A DNA stretch of 64,000 bases, from the NCBI RefSeq assembly GCF_025673445.1, contig NZ_JAOVQN010000003.1:1-64000 (forward strand), in the 5' to 3' direction. Numbering within the stretch: the first letter of the stretch is position 1; each line of letters starts with the position of its first letter. A model generated the notes under the pieces. The model was given only the letters and a program-made list of their open reading frames with translations, made no database searches and was not told the origin of the DNA. The translations under genes were made by a program, and so were the position numbers. Origin of the DNA: Ruegeria_B marisflavi. Lineage in GTDB: Bacteria > Pseudomonadota > Alphaproteobacteria > Rhodobacterales > Rhodobacteraceae. This document shows, piece by piece, positions 1-8,838 of the stretch.

Positions 1-76
1 AACATAACAACAGCGTGGGTCAGATCTCGGTGACAATTTTGGCGGTTGCCGGGTCAAATCTCAGTGGCAATCAACA
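1..76. mobile_element. End of an IS21-family insertion sequence (rest lies left of window)
   Basis: Two imperfect direct copies of GGGTCAnATCTCnGTGnCAAT sit at about 19-38 and 50-71, and the segment closes with CAACA at 72-76. Read on the minus strand, the end starts TGTTGATTGCCACTGAGATT. Multiple short terminal repeats and a TG/CA end are typical of the IS21 (istA/istB) family. The istA and istB genes are not in the window and would lie to the left. The element ends inside the ThDP-enzyme gene that follows, so it is probably what removed the 5' part of that gene. Family assignment rests on recalled end motifs only. Confidence 0.7.
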
Positions 77-305
77 CTGTACCGGCAAGAAGACCGACCT
101 GGCCGGGATGGCGCGGGCGGCGGGCTGCGATAATGTCGTTATCGTTCAGGACGTTGACACCGGCCCGGCGCTGCAAGCGGCGATCGAGGGCGGGCAGGCG
201 ACGGTGCTGGTGGTGAAATGCGACAGCGGCAATGCCAAGATGACGGTCATCACCATGGACCCCGTCATCATCCGAGACAGATTCATGAAAGCGGTGGCAA
301 GCTGA
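77..305 (+). pseudogene. C-terminal fragment of a ThDP-dependent decarboxylase-like protein
   Basis: About 75 residues (TGKKTDLAGMARAAGCDNVV through MDPVIIRDRFMKAVAS) match the end of thiamine-diphosphate enzymes of the sulfopyruvate/phosphonopyruvate decarboxylase beta-subunit type, where a TDLAGIARAAG stretch and a final DPVxIRDRFM helix are usual. The first 20 or so codons of the open frame belong to the IS end, so the catalytic ThDP-binding core is gone. The stop TGA overlaps the ATG of the next gene (TGATG), so the two genes once formed one translationally coupled unit. I treat it as a broken gene; the exact substrate is unknown. Confidence 0.65.
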
Positions 306-1423
306 TGGTCGCCAACGCCATCCATTCAGCCGCCGACGCCCGCCGATTGGCACGGCGCCGACTGCCATGGATGTTGTTCGACTATATCGACGGCGCCGCA
401 GGCCAGGAAACCGGGGCCGCGCGCAATCGGGCGGCCCTTGACGCGGTCACGCTGCGTCCCCGTATCCTGAAGGATGTCAGTCAACGCTCACTGGCCACTA
501 CTGTTCTAGGCGCATCGGCGGAACGTCCCTTTGGCATTGCGCCTATGGGGATGTGCAACCTGTCGCGTCCGGGCGCGGATCTGATGCTGGCTCGGCTGGC
601 CGCAAGGTACCGTGTCCCGCATGGTGTCTCCACCGTGGCTTCGACCCCGATGGAGAAAATCATCGAAAAGGCTGAAGGGTATGCCTGGTTTCAACTCTAT
701 TTCAGTGGGGATGGCAAAGGCACATTCAAACTTGTCGAACGGGCAAAAGCGGCCGGGTACAAGACCCTTGTCCTGACTGTCGACGTGCCAGAAGTGGGAC
801 GCCGCCCACGCAAGTTGCGGCATAGATTCAAGATGCCATTCCGTATCGGGCCACGCCAGTTTGTGGATTTCGCCCTGCACCCGCGATGGTCACTTGCAAC
901 GCTCTTCAGGGGCAAGCCGCAGATGGCGAATTTCGAAATGGACGGGTTTGAATTCGACCGGACCGAGACGCGCGCCAATCTGACCTGGGATATCCTCAAA
1001 AGGTTGCGTGATGCATGGCCCGGGACTTTGGTGGTCAAGGGCGTCCTGGATGTCGAGGACGCCAAGGGGTTGGTGATGGCCGGGGTCGACGCAATACAGG
1101 TGTCCAGCCATGGTACAAGGCAACTGGAAAGCGCGCCCGCGCCAATTGATGTGCTGGCGGAGATCCCTGGCGCGTTGGGACCCGACTATCCGATCTACTA
1201 CGATAGCGGTATCCGGTCCGGAGAGGATGTTCTCAAGGCACTGGCACGGGGGGCGAATTTTGCCTTTGTCGGGCGTATTCTACAATACGCCATTGCCGCT
1301 GCGGGCGAAGCCGGGTTGCACACCATGTGGACGATACTCAGCGAAGAGCTGAGTCTCGCGATGGCTCAGATCGGGGTCACTTCGATCCGCGAGGCCTGCG
1401 AGCAGGCCCGACCGCTGCCGTAA
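305..1423 (+). CDS. FMN-dependent alpha-hydroxy-acid oxidase/dehydrogenase (LldD family)
   Basis: This 372-residue protein has the FMN-dependent 2-hydroxyacid dehydrogenase fold: FDYIDGAA near residue 25, LTVDVP at 157-162, the FMN lysine region LVVKG at 242-246, the catalytic His269/Arg272 in SSHGTRQLE, and YYDSGIRSGEDVLKAL at 298-312. These enzymes oxidise lactate, glycolate or mandelate type acids to 2-oxoacids. The active loop differs from the usual SNHGGRQL, which suggests an unusual substrate. The start at 305 overlaps the stop of the truncated ThDP-enzyme gene, so hydroxyacid oxidation and 2-oxoacid decarboxylation were probably successive steps. It may now be transcribed from the IS side. 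Substrate not assignable. Confidence 0.85.
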   Translation: MVANAIHSAADARRLARRRLPWMLFDYIDGAAGQETGAARNRAALDAVTLRPRILKDVSQRSLATTVLGASAERPFGIAPMGMCNLSRPGADLMLARLAARYRVPHGVSTVASTPMEKIIEKAEGYAWFQLYFSGDGKGTFKLVERAKAAGYKTLVLTVDVPEVGRRPRKLRHRFKMPFRIGPRQFVDFALHPRWSLATLFRGKPQMANFEMDGFEFDRTETRANLTWDILKRLRDAWPGTLVVKGVLDVEDAKGLVMAGVDAIQVSSHGTRQLESAPAPIDVLAEIPGALGPDYPIYYDSGIRSGEDVLKALARGANFAFVGRILQYAIAAAGEAGLHTMWTILSEELSLAMAQIGVTSIREACEQARPLP

Positions 1424-1501
1424 CCACAGAGAGTGTCGGTCGCCATTGTGATGCGATCAAGTTCTTGCTGGTCAGATTCCGACCGGACCACCGTTTCCAG
1501 T

Positions 1502-3589
1502 TTACTCAGCAGCGATCTTGATGACCGGCTCCATTTCGGCAAAAGCGTCCGCTGACAGATGGCACTTGATCTGGTGACCGTCCTCCAGGGTCTTGACCGG
1601 CGGCACTTCGCGTTCGCAAAGTCCGCCTTCAACCTTGGACTTCCACCGGCAGCGGGTCTGGAACGGGCAGCCGGGCGGCGGGTTCATGGCCGAAGGAATG
1701 TCGCCGTCCAGAACGATATGCTTCTTCTGCACGCTGGTATCGGCAATCGGCACCGCGCTCAGCAGCGCCTCGGTATAGGGGTGATAGGGCGGGCTGAACA
1801 CCTGGTCGGTGGTGCCAAGCTCCACCACATGGCCCAGATACATCACCATCACCCGGTCGCTGAGATAGCGCACGATCGACAGGTCGTGGCTGATGAACAG
1901 CAGCGTCGTTTTCTGCTCGCGCTGAATCTCCATCAGCAGGTCGGTCACAGCCGCCTGCACCGACACATCCAGCGCCGAGACCGGTTCGTCCGCCACCACG
2001 ATGCGGGCACCGCCGGCAAAGGCGCGGGCGATGCCGACGCGTTGTTTCTGGCCGCCCGACAGCTGTCGCGGCATCCTCTCGGCAAAGGCGCGGGGCAGTT
2101 TCACCAGATCGAGCAGTTCCAGCATCCGCTGCTGGCGCTCGCCATCGGTCTTGCCGATGCCAAAGATTTCGAGCGCGCGGATGATCTGGCGGCCCACGGT
2201 CATCGAAGGGTTGAGCGTGTCGAACGGGTTCTGGAACACCATCTGCACGTCCGAGACGGTCTTGGTGTCGCGCGCCTCGATCGGGATCTGTTCTATGCTG
2301 CGGTTGTCCAGCAGGATGTGGCCGTCAGTGGCGGTCTCGAGCCCCATCAGCACCTTGGCAAAGGTGGACTTGCCGCAGCCGCTTTCGCCAACGATTGCCA
2401 GCGTTTCGGATTCGCGTGCCTCGAATGACAAGGTCTCGTTGGCCTTGACCACCTTCTTCTCGCCGCCGCCGAACAGGGCATTGGCCGAGACCTCGTAATA
2501 CTTCTTGAGGTTGTCCATCTTCAGAACCACCTCGCCGATCTCGCCCTTTTCCTTTTGTGCCGCGAGGGTGATCGGCGCGTTCCAGTCGATCTCGCGGAAC
2601 TTCAGGCACCGGGTGTGGTGGCGGTCGTTGCCCGGCACCGCCTCCATCAGGATATCCTGCGCGTCACAGCGCCCGGCCTCGAAATAGTCACAGCGCGGAC
2701 CAAAGTTGCAGCCGGGCGGGCGCTCGTGGGGCAGGGGGAAGTTGCCAGGAATGGCCACCAGCGGGCGGCTGTTCTTGTCGGCGCCCGGCAGCGGGATCGA
2801 GCGGAACAGCGCCTGGGTATAGGGGTGCTGCATCTCGTCGAAGACATCCTTGATCGAGCCGCGCTCCACCGCTTCGCCGGAATACATCACGCAAAGCCTG
2901 TCACAGGTCTCCAGCACCAGGCCCAGATTGTGACTGATGAACAGCATCGAGGTGCCGTATTTCTTACCCAGGTCCTTGACCAGCTCGACCACCGCGGCCT
3001 CGACCGTCACGTCCAGAGCTGTGGTCGGTTCGTCCAGGATCAGCAGCGCCGGTTTCGACATCAGCGCCATGGCGATGACGATGCGCTGCTGTTGGCCGCC
3101 TGACAGCTGGTGTGGATAGCTGTTCAGCATCCGCTCCGGATCGGGCAGGCGCACGTCTGTTACCACTTCGAGCGCGCGTTTACGCGCCTCTTCCTTACTG
3201 ACCCCCTCATGGATCATCGGAACTTCCATCAATTGTCTGCCGATCTTCATCGCCGGATTGAGGCTCGCCATCGGCTCCTGATAGATCATCGCGATCTCGT
3301 TGCCGCGAATGTCGCGCAGCTCGTCGGCACTCATCTGCGCCAGATCACGGCCCTTGAACTTGATGGTGCCGCCCACGATACGACCGTTCTTGCCCAGGTC
3401 CTGCATCACCCCCAGTGCCACAGTGGACTTGCCGCAACCGCTTTCGCCGACCAAACCCACCGCCTCGCCGGGCTGTACGGTGACCGAGAAATCCATCACT
3501 GCGGGGATTTCCCGCAGCCGGGTGAAAAAGGAAATCGACAGCTTGTCGATCTCCAGGATCGGCCCGTCATATTCCGCCAGTTTCGACAT
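1502..3589 (-). CDS. Double ATP-binding protein of a peptide/opine-type ABC transporter (DppD-DppF fusion)
   Basis: This 695-residue protein carries two complete ABC ATPase modules in one chain. Walker A motifs GESGCGKST lie at 48-56 and 401-409, signatures LSGGQQQR and LSGGQKQR at 162-169 and 510-517, and LILDEP/VVADEP Walker B segments follow each. After each module is an oligopeptide-transporter C-terminal extension with cysteines (around 294-328 and 640-680), as in DppD/OppD. It energises the two permeases encoded upstream on the same strand. The fused architecture is common for this subfamily in Rhizobiales and Rhodobacterales. It is the last gene of the operon and converges on the FMN enzyme gene. 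Substrate (peptide, opine, glutathione-like) cannot be read from sequence. Confidence 0.92.
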   Translation of the reverse strand: MSKLAEYDGPILEIDKLSISFFTRLREIPAVMDFSVTVQPGEAVGLVGESGCGKSTVALGVMQDLGKNGRIVGGTIKFKGRDLAQMSADELRDIRGNEIAMIYQEPMASLNPAMKIGRQLMEVPMIHEGVSKEEARKRALEVVTDVRLPDPERMLNSYPHQLSGGQQQRIVIAMALMSKPALLILDEPTTALDVTVEAAVVELVKDLGKKYGTSMLFISHNLGLVLETCDRLCVMYSGEAVERGSIKDVFDEMQHPYTQALFRSIPLPGADKNSRPLVAIPGNFPLPHERPPGCNFGPRCDYFEAGRCDAQDILMEAVPGNDRHHTRCLKFREIDWNAPITLAAQKEKGEIGEVVLKMDNLKKYYEVSANALFGGGEKKVVKANETLSFEARESETLAIVGESGCGKSTFAKVLMGLETATDGHILLDNRSIEQIPIEARDTKTVSDVQMVFQNPFDTLNPSMTVGRQIIRALEIFGIGKTDGERQQRMLELLDLVKLPRAFAERMPRQLSGGQKQRVGIARAFAGGARIVVADEPVSALDVSVQAAVTDLLMEIQREQKTTLLFISHDLSIVRYLSDRVMVMYLGHVVELGTTDQVFSPPYHPYTEALLSAVPIADTSVQKKHIVLDGDIPSAMNPPPGCPFQTRCRWKSKVEGGLCEREVPPVKTLEDGHQIKCHLSADAFAEMEPVIKIAAE

Positions 3590-3633
3590 TATGCATCTCC
3601 CTGTTGGAGCGTGGGCCGTTTTGACCCCTTGTT

Positions 3634-3683
3634 CTTCATTTCGCCCGAAATACTTCGGGGGGTCCGGGGGGCTGGCCCCCCGG
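3634..3683. repeat. GC-rich REP-like intergenic element, copy 1
   Basis: The sequence has a CTTCATTTCGCCCGAAATAC block, a G run, then an inverted repeat GGGGGG-CTGG-CCCCCC near 3666-3681. It sits between the stop of the downstream permease gene and the start of the double ATPase gene. The same modules recur near 52.1, 54.6, 57.5, 59.3 and 61.4 kb. The hairpin could stabilise or terminate mRNA between the permease and ATPase genes. Confidence 0.65.
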
Positions 3684-3694
3684 CCGTGTTCACG

Positions 3695-4897
3695 TCAGTC
3701 CTTCAGGCTTTCCTCGCGCAGCCCGTCCGCCAGGAGGTTCAGACCCAGAACCAGCGACAGCAGCGCCAATGCCGGTGGCAGGGCTGGGTGCAGGTAGATC
3801 GACAACAGCTTGCGGCCCTCGTTGATCGTGCTGCCCCAGTCCGGGCTTTCCGGCGGCAGACCCAGGCCAAAGAAGCCCAGGGTACCCAAAAGGATCGTGG
3901 TATAGCCGATCCGCAGACAGAAATCGACGATCAGCGGCCCGCGCGCATTGGGCAGGATCTCCCACAGCATGATGTACCAGGGGCCCTCGCCGCGGGTCTG
4001 GGCGGCGGCCACATAGTCGCGCGTCTTGATGTCCATCGCCAGGCCCCGCACGATACGGAACACCGTGGGCGAATTGACGAAGACTACCGAGACAAAGACC
4101 ACCAGTATGCCGCCCGGAATGTCGAACGGGTCAAGCACCGAGGGCAGGCCGGGAATGCTGCGTACCAGATAGCCGCCTTCTGAAATCAGTGCCAGATAGA
4201 GCCACAGCGCGAACCCCAGCACCCCGATCAGCAGCGGCGTACGGAACGCAGGCTGAGTGCGGTAACGCGAGTTCAGCAGCACGCCCAGGAAAATGATCGG
4301 GAACATGAACAGCACGATGGCCATCATAGTGGGCAGGCCGGTGGCTACGATCTCGGGTGTGACCAGCAGGTAGAACAGCAGGATGACCGGAAAGGCTAGA
4401 ATCAGGTTGGCGAGGAAGGACAGGAACGTGTCCAGCCGACCGCCGTAATACCCGGCGGGCAGGCCCAGCGTGATCCCGACCATGAAGGCGAAAAGCGTGG
4501 CCAGCGGTGCGATCTGTACGACGATCCAGGCGCCCTTGACCACTCGGCTGAATACGTCACGCGCCAAGTTGTCGCCGCCCAGCAGATACCAGGCGTATTC
4601 GCCTGCCTCGGCGCCCGCCAGCGGCGTGCCGGGCAGCTTGTTCTTCATGCCCGAGACCTGGCTCAGCGGGTCATGGGTGATGATCAGGTCCATGGCGCCA
4701 AAGATGCCGACAAAGACCCAGAACATCACGAGGCCAAAGCCGATCATGCCGATGGGGCTGTCAAACAGCTTGCCATAAAGACCCAGCCGCCGCTTGAACG
4801 CGATCGACAGGGCAAAAAGCAGCAAGAGTGCGATCCAGACCGATGACAGCTGGTACAGCACGCGGATGATGATTTCGAATGTACCGAGAGGTTCCAT
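3695..4897 (-). CDS. ABC transporter permease, DppC/OppC type
   Basis: A 400-residue inner-membrane protein. It has a hydrophobic segment near residues 16-33, another near 50-75, and the usual cluster of transmembrane helices after a long periplasmic loop. The EAA-type loop (EILPNARGPLIVDF) and the terminal LGLNLLADGLREESL are characteristic of DppC-like subunits. It pairs with the DppB-like permease whose gene ends 15 nt upstream. About 400 residues is longer than the usual 280-300, mostly from the extended N-terminal half and a hydrophobic insertion around residues 185-240. The call to the permease family is secure; the cargo is not. Confidence 0.92.
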   Translation of the reverse strand: MEPLGTFEIIIRVLYQLSSVWIALLLLFALSIAFKRRLGLYGKLFDSPIGMIGFGLVMFWVFVGIFGAMDLIITHDPLSQVSGMKNKLPGTPLAGAEAGEYAWYLLGGDNLARDVFSRVVKGAWIVVQIAPLATLFAFMVGITLGLPAGYYGGRLDTFLSFLANLILAFPVILLFYLLVTPEIVATGLPTMMAIVLFMFPIIFLGVLLNSRYRTQPAFRTPLLIGVLGFALWLYLALISEGGYLVRSIPGLPSVLDPFDIPGGILVVFVSVVFVNSPTVFRIVRGLAMDIKTRDYVAAAQTRGEGPWYIMLWEILPNARGPLIVDFCLRIGYTTILLGTLGFFGLGLPPESPDWGSTINEGRKLLSIYLHPALPPALALLSLVLGLNLLADGLREESLKD

Positions 4898-4911
4898 GTC
4901 CCGTTCCTCCC

Positions 4912-5958
4912 TTACGAAATGCGGATGCGCGGGTTGAGGTAGACATAGCCGATATCCGAGATCAGCTGCGTGATCAGAACCACGAAGACCGAAACCACCG
5001 ATACCGCCAGCAAGAGCTGGATGTCATTATTGCCCGCCGCCTCGACCAGAACCCAGCCGAAGCCTTTGTAGTTGAACAGGCTCTCGACGATGACGACACC
5101 GTTCAACAGCCAGGGGAATTGCAGCATGATCACCGTAAAGGGCGCGATCAGCGCGTTTCTGAGCGCGTGTTTGATCACGATATTTGGGAAAGACACGCCC
5201 TTGAGCCGTGCGGTGCGGATGTATTGCGCCGTCATCACCTCGGTCATCGAGGCGCGGGTCATCCGTGCGATATAGCCCATGCCATACAGCGCAATGGTCA
5301 GCACCGGCAGAAAGAAGTTCTCAAACGTCGGTTCTTCCATCGCTTGGGTCGCGGTGCCCTTGAACCATTTAAGCCCCACCGTTGAAGAGGTGAAGACCGC
5401 GATAAAAATCACGCCCGACACATATTCCGGTGTCGCGGTGCTGAGGATCGAGAAGGTGGAAAGCGAACGGTCCGTTCGCGATCCTTCGCGCATGCCCGCC
5501 AACACGCCCACCAACAGGGCCGAGGGCACCATCAGGATCATCACCCACATCATCAGGTAAAGCGTGTTGCCCAGCCGTTTCCAGATGATCTCGTCAACAT
5601 CGGCCTTGAACCGGGTGGAGTAGCCCCAGTCGCCTTGAGCAATACCGCAGAACCGGGGTGTTTCCTCCTGGGTCACGCCGGGACGCACGCAGCTGCCTAC
5701 GAATTGGCCGTCGTTCAGGGTCTTGGTAAAGCCCGGCACCACGCCCAGCCAGCGCCCGTATTTGGTGAGCAGCGGCTCGCTGTAGCCGCGATTGTCGAGC
5801 CAGGTCTGCACCTGCTCGTCGCTCATCCGCTGGTTGCCCTGGGTCTTCGCCAGTTTTTCCAGGTTGGGGTACAGGTTGGTCAGGAAGAAGACGATGAAGG
5901 TCAGGCATAATGCCGTCAACAGCATCACCCCAAACCGCCGGAGTATGAAAAGTCCCAT
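4912..5958 (-). CDS. ABC transporter permease, DppB/OppB type
   Basis: This 348-residue protein begins MGLFILRRFGVMLLTALCLT, the typical first helix of DppB-like permeases. It has a periplasmic insertion (residues 30-120) and the conserved loop YIRTARLKG...HALRNALI that docks on the ATPase. It ends in GYVYLNPRIRIS, matching the family's LDPRIR C-terminus. It lies between the binding-protein gene and the DppC-like gene on the same strand and should form the heterodimeric channel with the latter. Confidence 0.93.
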   Translation of the reverse strand: MGLFILRRFGVMLLTALCLTFIVFFLTNLYPNLEKLAKTQGNQRMSDEQVQTWLDNRGYSEPLLTKYGRWLGVVPGFTKTLNDGQFVGSCVRPGVTQEETPRFCGIAQGDWGYSTRFKADVDEIIWKRLGNTLYLMMWVMILMVPSALLVGVLAGMREGSRTDRSLSTFSILSTATPEYVSGVIFIAVFTSSTVGLKWFKGTATQAMEEPTFENFFLPVLTIALYGMGYIARMTRASMTEVMTAQYIRTARLKGVSFPNIVIKHALRNALIAPFTVIMLQFPWLLNGVVIVESLFNYKGFGWVLVEAAGNNDIQLLLAVSVVSVFVVLITQLISDIGYVYLNPRIRIS

Positions 5959-6098
5959 ATTAGCCCCTGTTGGTCAGGCTGGTCCGCAGCGGTTGCGCTC
6001 TTGGTTTCGGCGCCTGAATCCCACAAATCGCGTGGTGATGCTGCGGCTGGAGGAGCGCGCCCTTGGGCGCGCTCCGGTTTATTCCGGGTGTCGGCCGA

Positions 6099-7763
6099 TC
6101 AGGCCGCCCAGCCCCACTTGTAGTGGTGATGTTCAAAGGAGATGTGCATGTCGGTGCCCACCAGACCCACTTTCATGTGGCGGTAAAGCGCGCGCCAATA
6201 GGGTTGGATGGTCACACCTTCCTCCTGGATCAGGGCCTCGCCCTTTGCCACAACCTCGCGCCGCTTGTCGGCATCTGCCAGCGCCAGCGCGTCCGACAGG
6301 ATGGCGTCGAACTCGGGGTTGGCCCAGCCGAACTCGTTCCAGGCCTCGCCCGAGCGATAGGCCAACGCCCAGATCTGCACGCCCAGCGGACGGTGGTTCC
6401 AGTTGGTCGAGCTGAACGGATACTTCGTCCAGTCGTTCCAGAAGGTCGAGCCTGGCAGTACCGTCCGCTTGACCTTGAAGCCCGCGTCGCGAAGCTGGGC
6501 TGCCACGGCATCGGTGGTGTTGCGGCGCCAGTCGTCGTCGATGGAGACGATCTCGTGCTCGAAATCCATCATCCCGGCTTCTTCCATCAGTGCCTTGGCC
6601 GCGGCCGGATCGTGCTTGCGCGCGGGCAGGGCAGCGTATTCCGGGTGGCTCGGTCCGACATGGTGGTTTTCGGCCGGTGCGCCGCGCCCGCCATATCCCA
6701 ATTCGAGGCAGATGGCGTTGTCCACTGCCATCGAGATGGCCTGGCGCACGCGCTTGTCGGCATAGGGTTTCTTGCCGTCGACCTCGGCCAGCTGGTTCGG
6801 GCGCACCACCACGGTGCTCATGGTCACCACTTCGGACTTGGCATAGCCAAGGCCATCCATCACGTCGATGAATTCACCGACGGATTCGTGCAGCATGTCG
6901 ACTTCGTCGGATTCCAGCGCCGACAACCATGCCGATGGGTCGGTGCCGTAGTCGATATACTCGATCCGGTCGAGCGCCGGGCGGCCGAACACCGCTTCGC
7001 CCCACCAGCTGTGGTTCTCGTTACGCACCAAGACGCATTTCACACCCACTTCCAGCTCTTCGATCACATAGGGGCCGGTGCCCACATTGTTGGTCAGGTC
7101 GCTTTCGCTGAACGAGCTGTGTACGATAGCCGCAGGATAGTCAGACATGCCCGCGATCAGCGAGATGTCCGAATTCGGCAGATTCAGGCGCACGGTGTGG
7201 CTGTCGACCACTTCGATCGCGCCATCGAGCGCCTGACCGCTGTCGGCGTCGATCAGGGTGGCGAAACGACCCGCCATCGAGTTGGTTTCCGAGCTCTTGT
7301 CGCACCAGCGGGCGATGTTGCGCGCGACGTCATCGGCGGTGAAATCGTCTCCATTGTTCCACTTGACGCCTTTGCGGACGTTCAGGGTGTAGACGGTGGC
7401 GTCGTCGTTGATCTCCCAGCTTTCCAGCAGGATACCGCGGAAGGTCCCGTCCGAGTTGTACTCGACCAGATATTCCATCGTGCCGCGGGTCTCGTTACCC
7501 AGTTCGGACCAGTCATAGGTGCGCGGATCCTTCAGCTCGCGCACGCTCATCTGAACACGCAGCGTACCGCCTTGCTTGGCCTCGGCGGCGGCTGGCGTCG
7601 GAGCGGCCAGGCCAATCAGACCGTAGGCAGCAGCAGCGCTGACACCAAGACCGGTCGCGCGGGCGAGGAACTCGCGGCGGCTGAGTTTGCCATCGCGATA
7701 CTCCTGCGCATGCATTTCCGCCGCCCAATGGGTGGACTGCGTGGTGTGAAGTTCGGTTTTCAT
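6099..7763 (-). CDS. Tat-exported extracellular solute-binding protein, family 5
   Basis: This 554-residue periplasmic receptor belongs to the peptide/nickel/opine group (SBP family 5). The start at 7763 is preceded by GGGAGA at good spacing; longer frames lack this. A twin-arginine signal SRREFLARA at 28-36 is followed by a hydrophobic stretch and cleavage near AAA at 58-60, so the protein should be exported folded by Tat. The mature part has typical family features (LRVQMS, AIVHSSF, YGGRGAPAENHHVGPSHPEY). It is the first gene of the transporter operon and delivers the ligand to the permease pair. The ligand is unknown. Confidence 0.92.
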   Translation of the reverse strand: MKTELHTTQSTHWAAEMHAQEYRDGKLSRREFLARATGLGVSAAAAYGLIGLAAPTPAAAEAKQGGTLRVQMSVRELKDPRTYDWSELGNETRGTMEYLVEYNSDGTFRGILLESWEINDDATVYTLNVRKGVKWNNGDDFTADDVARNIARWCDKSSETNSMAGRFATLIDADSGQALDGAIEVVDSHTVRLNLPNSDISLIAGMSDYPAAIVHSSFSESDLTNNVGTGPYVIEELEVGVKCVLVRNENHSWWGEAVFGRPALDRIEYIDYGTDPSAWLSALESDEVDMLHESVGEFIDVMDGLGYAKSEVVTMSTVVVRPNQLAEVDGKKPYADKRVRQAISMAVDNAICLELGYGGRGAPAENHHVGPSHPEYAALPARKHDPAAAKALMEEAGMMDFEHEIVSIDDDWRRNTTDAVAAQLRDAGFKVKRTVLPGSTFWNDWTKYPFSSTNWNHRPLGVQIWALAYRSGEAWNEFGWANPEFDAILSDALALADADKRREVVAKGEALIQEEGVTIQPYWRALYRHMKVGLVGTDMHISFEHHHYKWGWAA

Positions 7764-7999
7764 GAAAGTCTCCCTGTGACTTCGTTCAGGTTCTGGAAGG
7801 TGTTGATCCAGAATGGCACCCGGCGCACCAATAGGACCGCCCTCAACTTGTGGAATTCTTGCGTCCCCATGGGGCCTATTCCGCAACAGAAATCACTTCA
7901 CGTCAATGACTGGTTTCGTCACTTACTGATTAGAATGCGACATTGGGCCGTCGATTTCTGACCCTGAGAGCGCTAAAGTGGACAGAAGTGTACATTTCG

Positions 8000-8800
8000 T
8001 CATTTTGTCATGCGACGCAGATCGCGAGGGGATTGTCCGGTTTGTTGCCGGACGAAGCGGGAGAATGACTGGATACTGGAAAATCCAAGATCGCGCGCTA
8101 TGTCGCCAATCGGTCGTTCTGTGCCGCAGATCAGGCTGCGCGCCGCATGTTCAATACGTCCCCACAAAAGATCGGAGGCCGTTCTGCCAGTTGACGCCTT
8201 GCAGGTTCGGGTCAGGTGTTCAGGCGTGACTCCAAGGGCGGCGGCATGCATCGAGACACCCTCACCGCTGTCAAAACTGGTGACCAAGCGTTCTGAGTAT
8301 TTGCAGACGAGACGACGGGCAGGGGTCACGGGGCCGGTTGGAGCCGAAGCTACGGATTTCCGCAGCAGCCAGATGCCGACCAGACTGGCAATGGCGTTCA
8401 CGGCCTGGGTCGCATAGTGCCGGTCGGCCAGTTGCTCTTGCCCGATTGCGTCCAGCAGACCGGTAAGCTCCGCTTGGCTGGAGGTGTCTCGTATTCTCAG
8501 ATGCTTCGGCTTTTCAGGCAAAAGTGTCACGGATCCGAACGGTATTGACAGCGCCTGTCCCAAACAGCCCCTGCCGAGTTCGAGCATGAAGAGATGCCGG
8601 GCGGGAAGAAACAGCGCATTGTGCGCTCCAAAGCCCTCGCGTGCGCCACCCAGAACGCAAGTTCCTTGACCACGAGTAATCCAGATCAAGAGATGATGAG
8701 CCCGATCATGGGGGAGGCTGACCTGCCAAGCACCGCGCGCCGCCAGTTGCGCAAGGGTTTGTAGATGGCTTCGGTTAGTGGGTGGAGGAGCAAAAGCCAT
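8000..8800 (-). CDS. AraC-family transcriptional regulator
   Basis: About 266 residues. The C-terminal third carries the double helix-turn-helix of AraC/XylS proteins, with GVTPEHLTRTCKASTG and the second helix IGDIARDLGFSSIQSFSRF followed by FVRQQTGQSPRDLR. The N-terminal half looks like a cupin-type sensor (LPHDRAHHLLIWITRGQG, AHNALFLPARHLF). I chose the ATG at 8800; upstream ATGs at 8842 and 8866 overlap miaA and cannot be excluded, and no strong Shine-Dalgarno distinguishes them. It lies upstream of, and parallel to, the ABC transporter operon, so it may control it. Confidence 0.85.
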   Translation of the reverse strand: MAFAPPPTNRSHLQTLAQLAARGAWQVSLPHDRAHHLLIWITRGQGTCVLGGAREGFGAHNALFLPARHLFMLELGRGCLGQALSIPFGSVTLLPEKPKHLRIRDTSSQAELTGLLDAIGQEQLADRHYATQAVNAIASLVGIWLLRKSVASAPTGPVTPARRLVCKYSERLVTSFDSGEGVSMHAAALGVTPEHLTRTCKASTGRTASDLLWGRIEHAARSLICGTERPIGDIARDLGFSSIQSFSRFVRQQTGQSPRDLRRMTK

Positions 8801-8838
8801 GACGGGCCTATTGTAACTTGTTGCAACTGGCCGGAAAC

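Noticed and set aside
1559..2428. Long plus-strand frame opposite the double ATPase gene
   Set aside because: It is a high-GC shadow of a protein with complete ABC motifs on the other strand.
6063..7961. 632-codon plus-strand frame opposite the binding protein
   Set aside because: Histidine/glycine-rich composition and lack of any domain show that it is an antisense shadow of the family 5 binding-protein gene.
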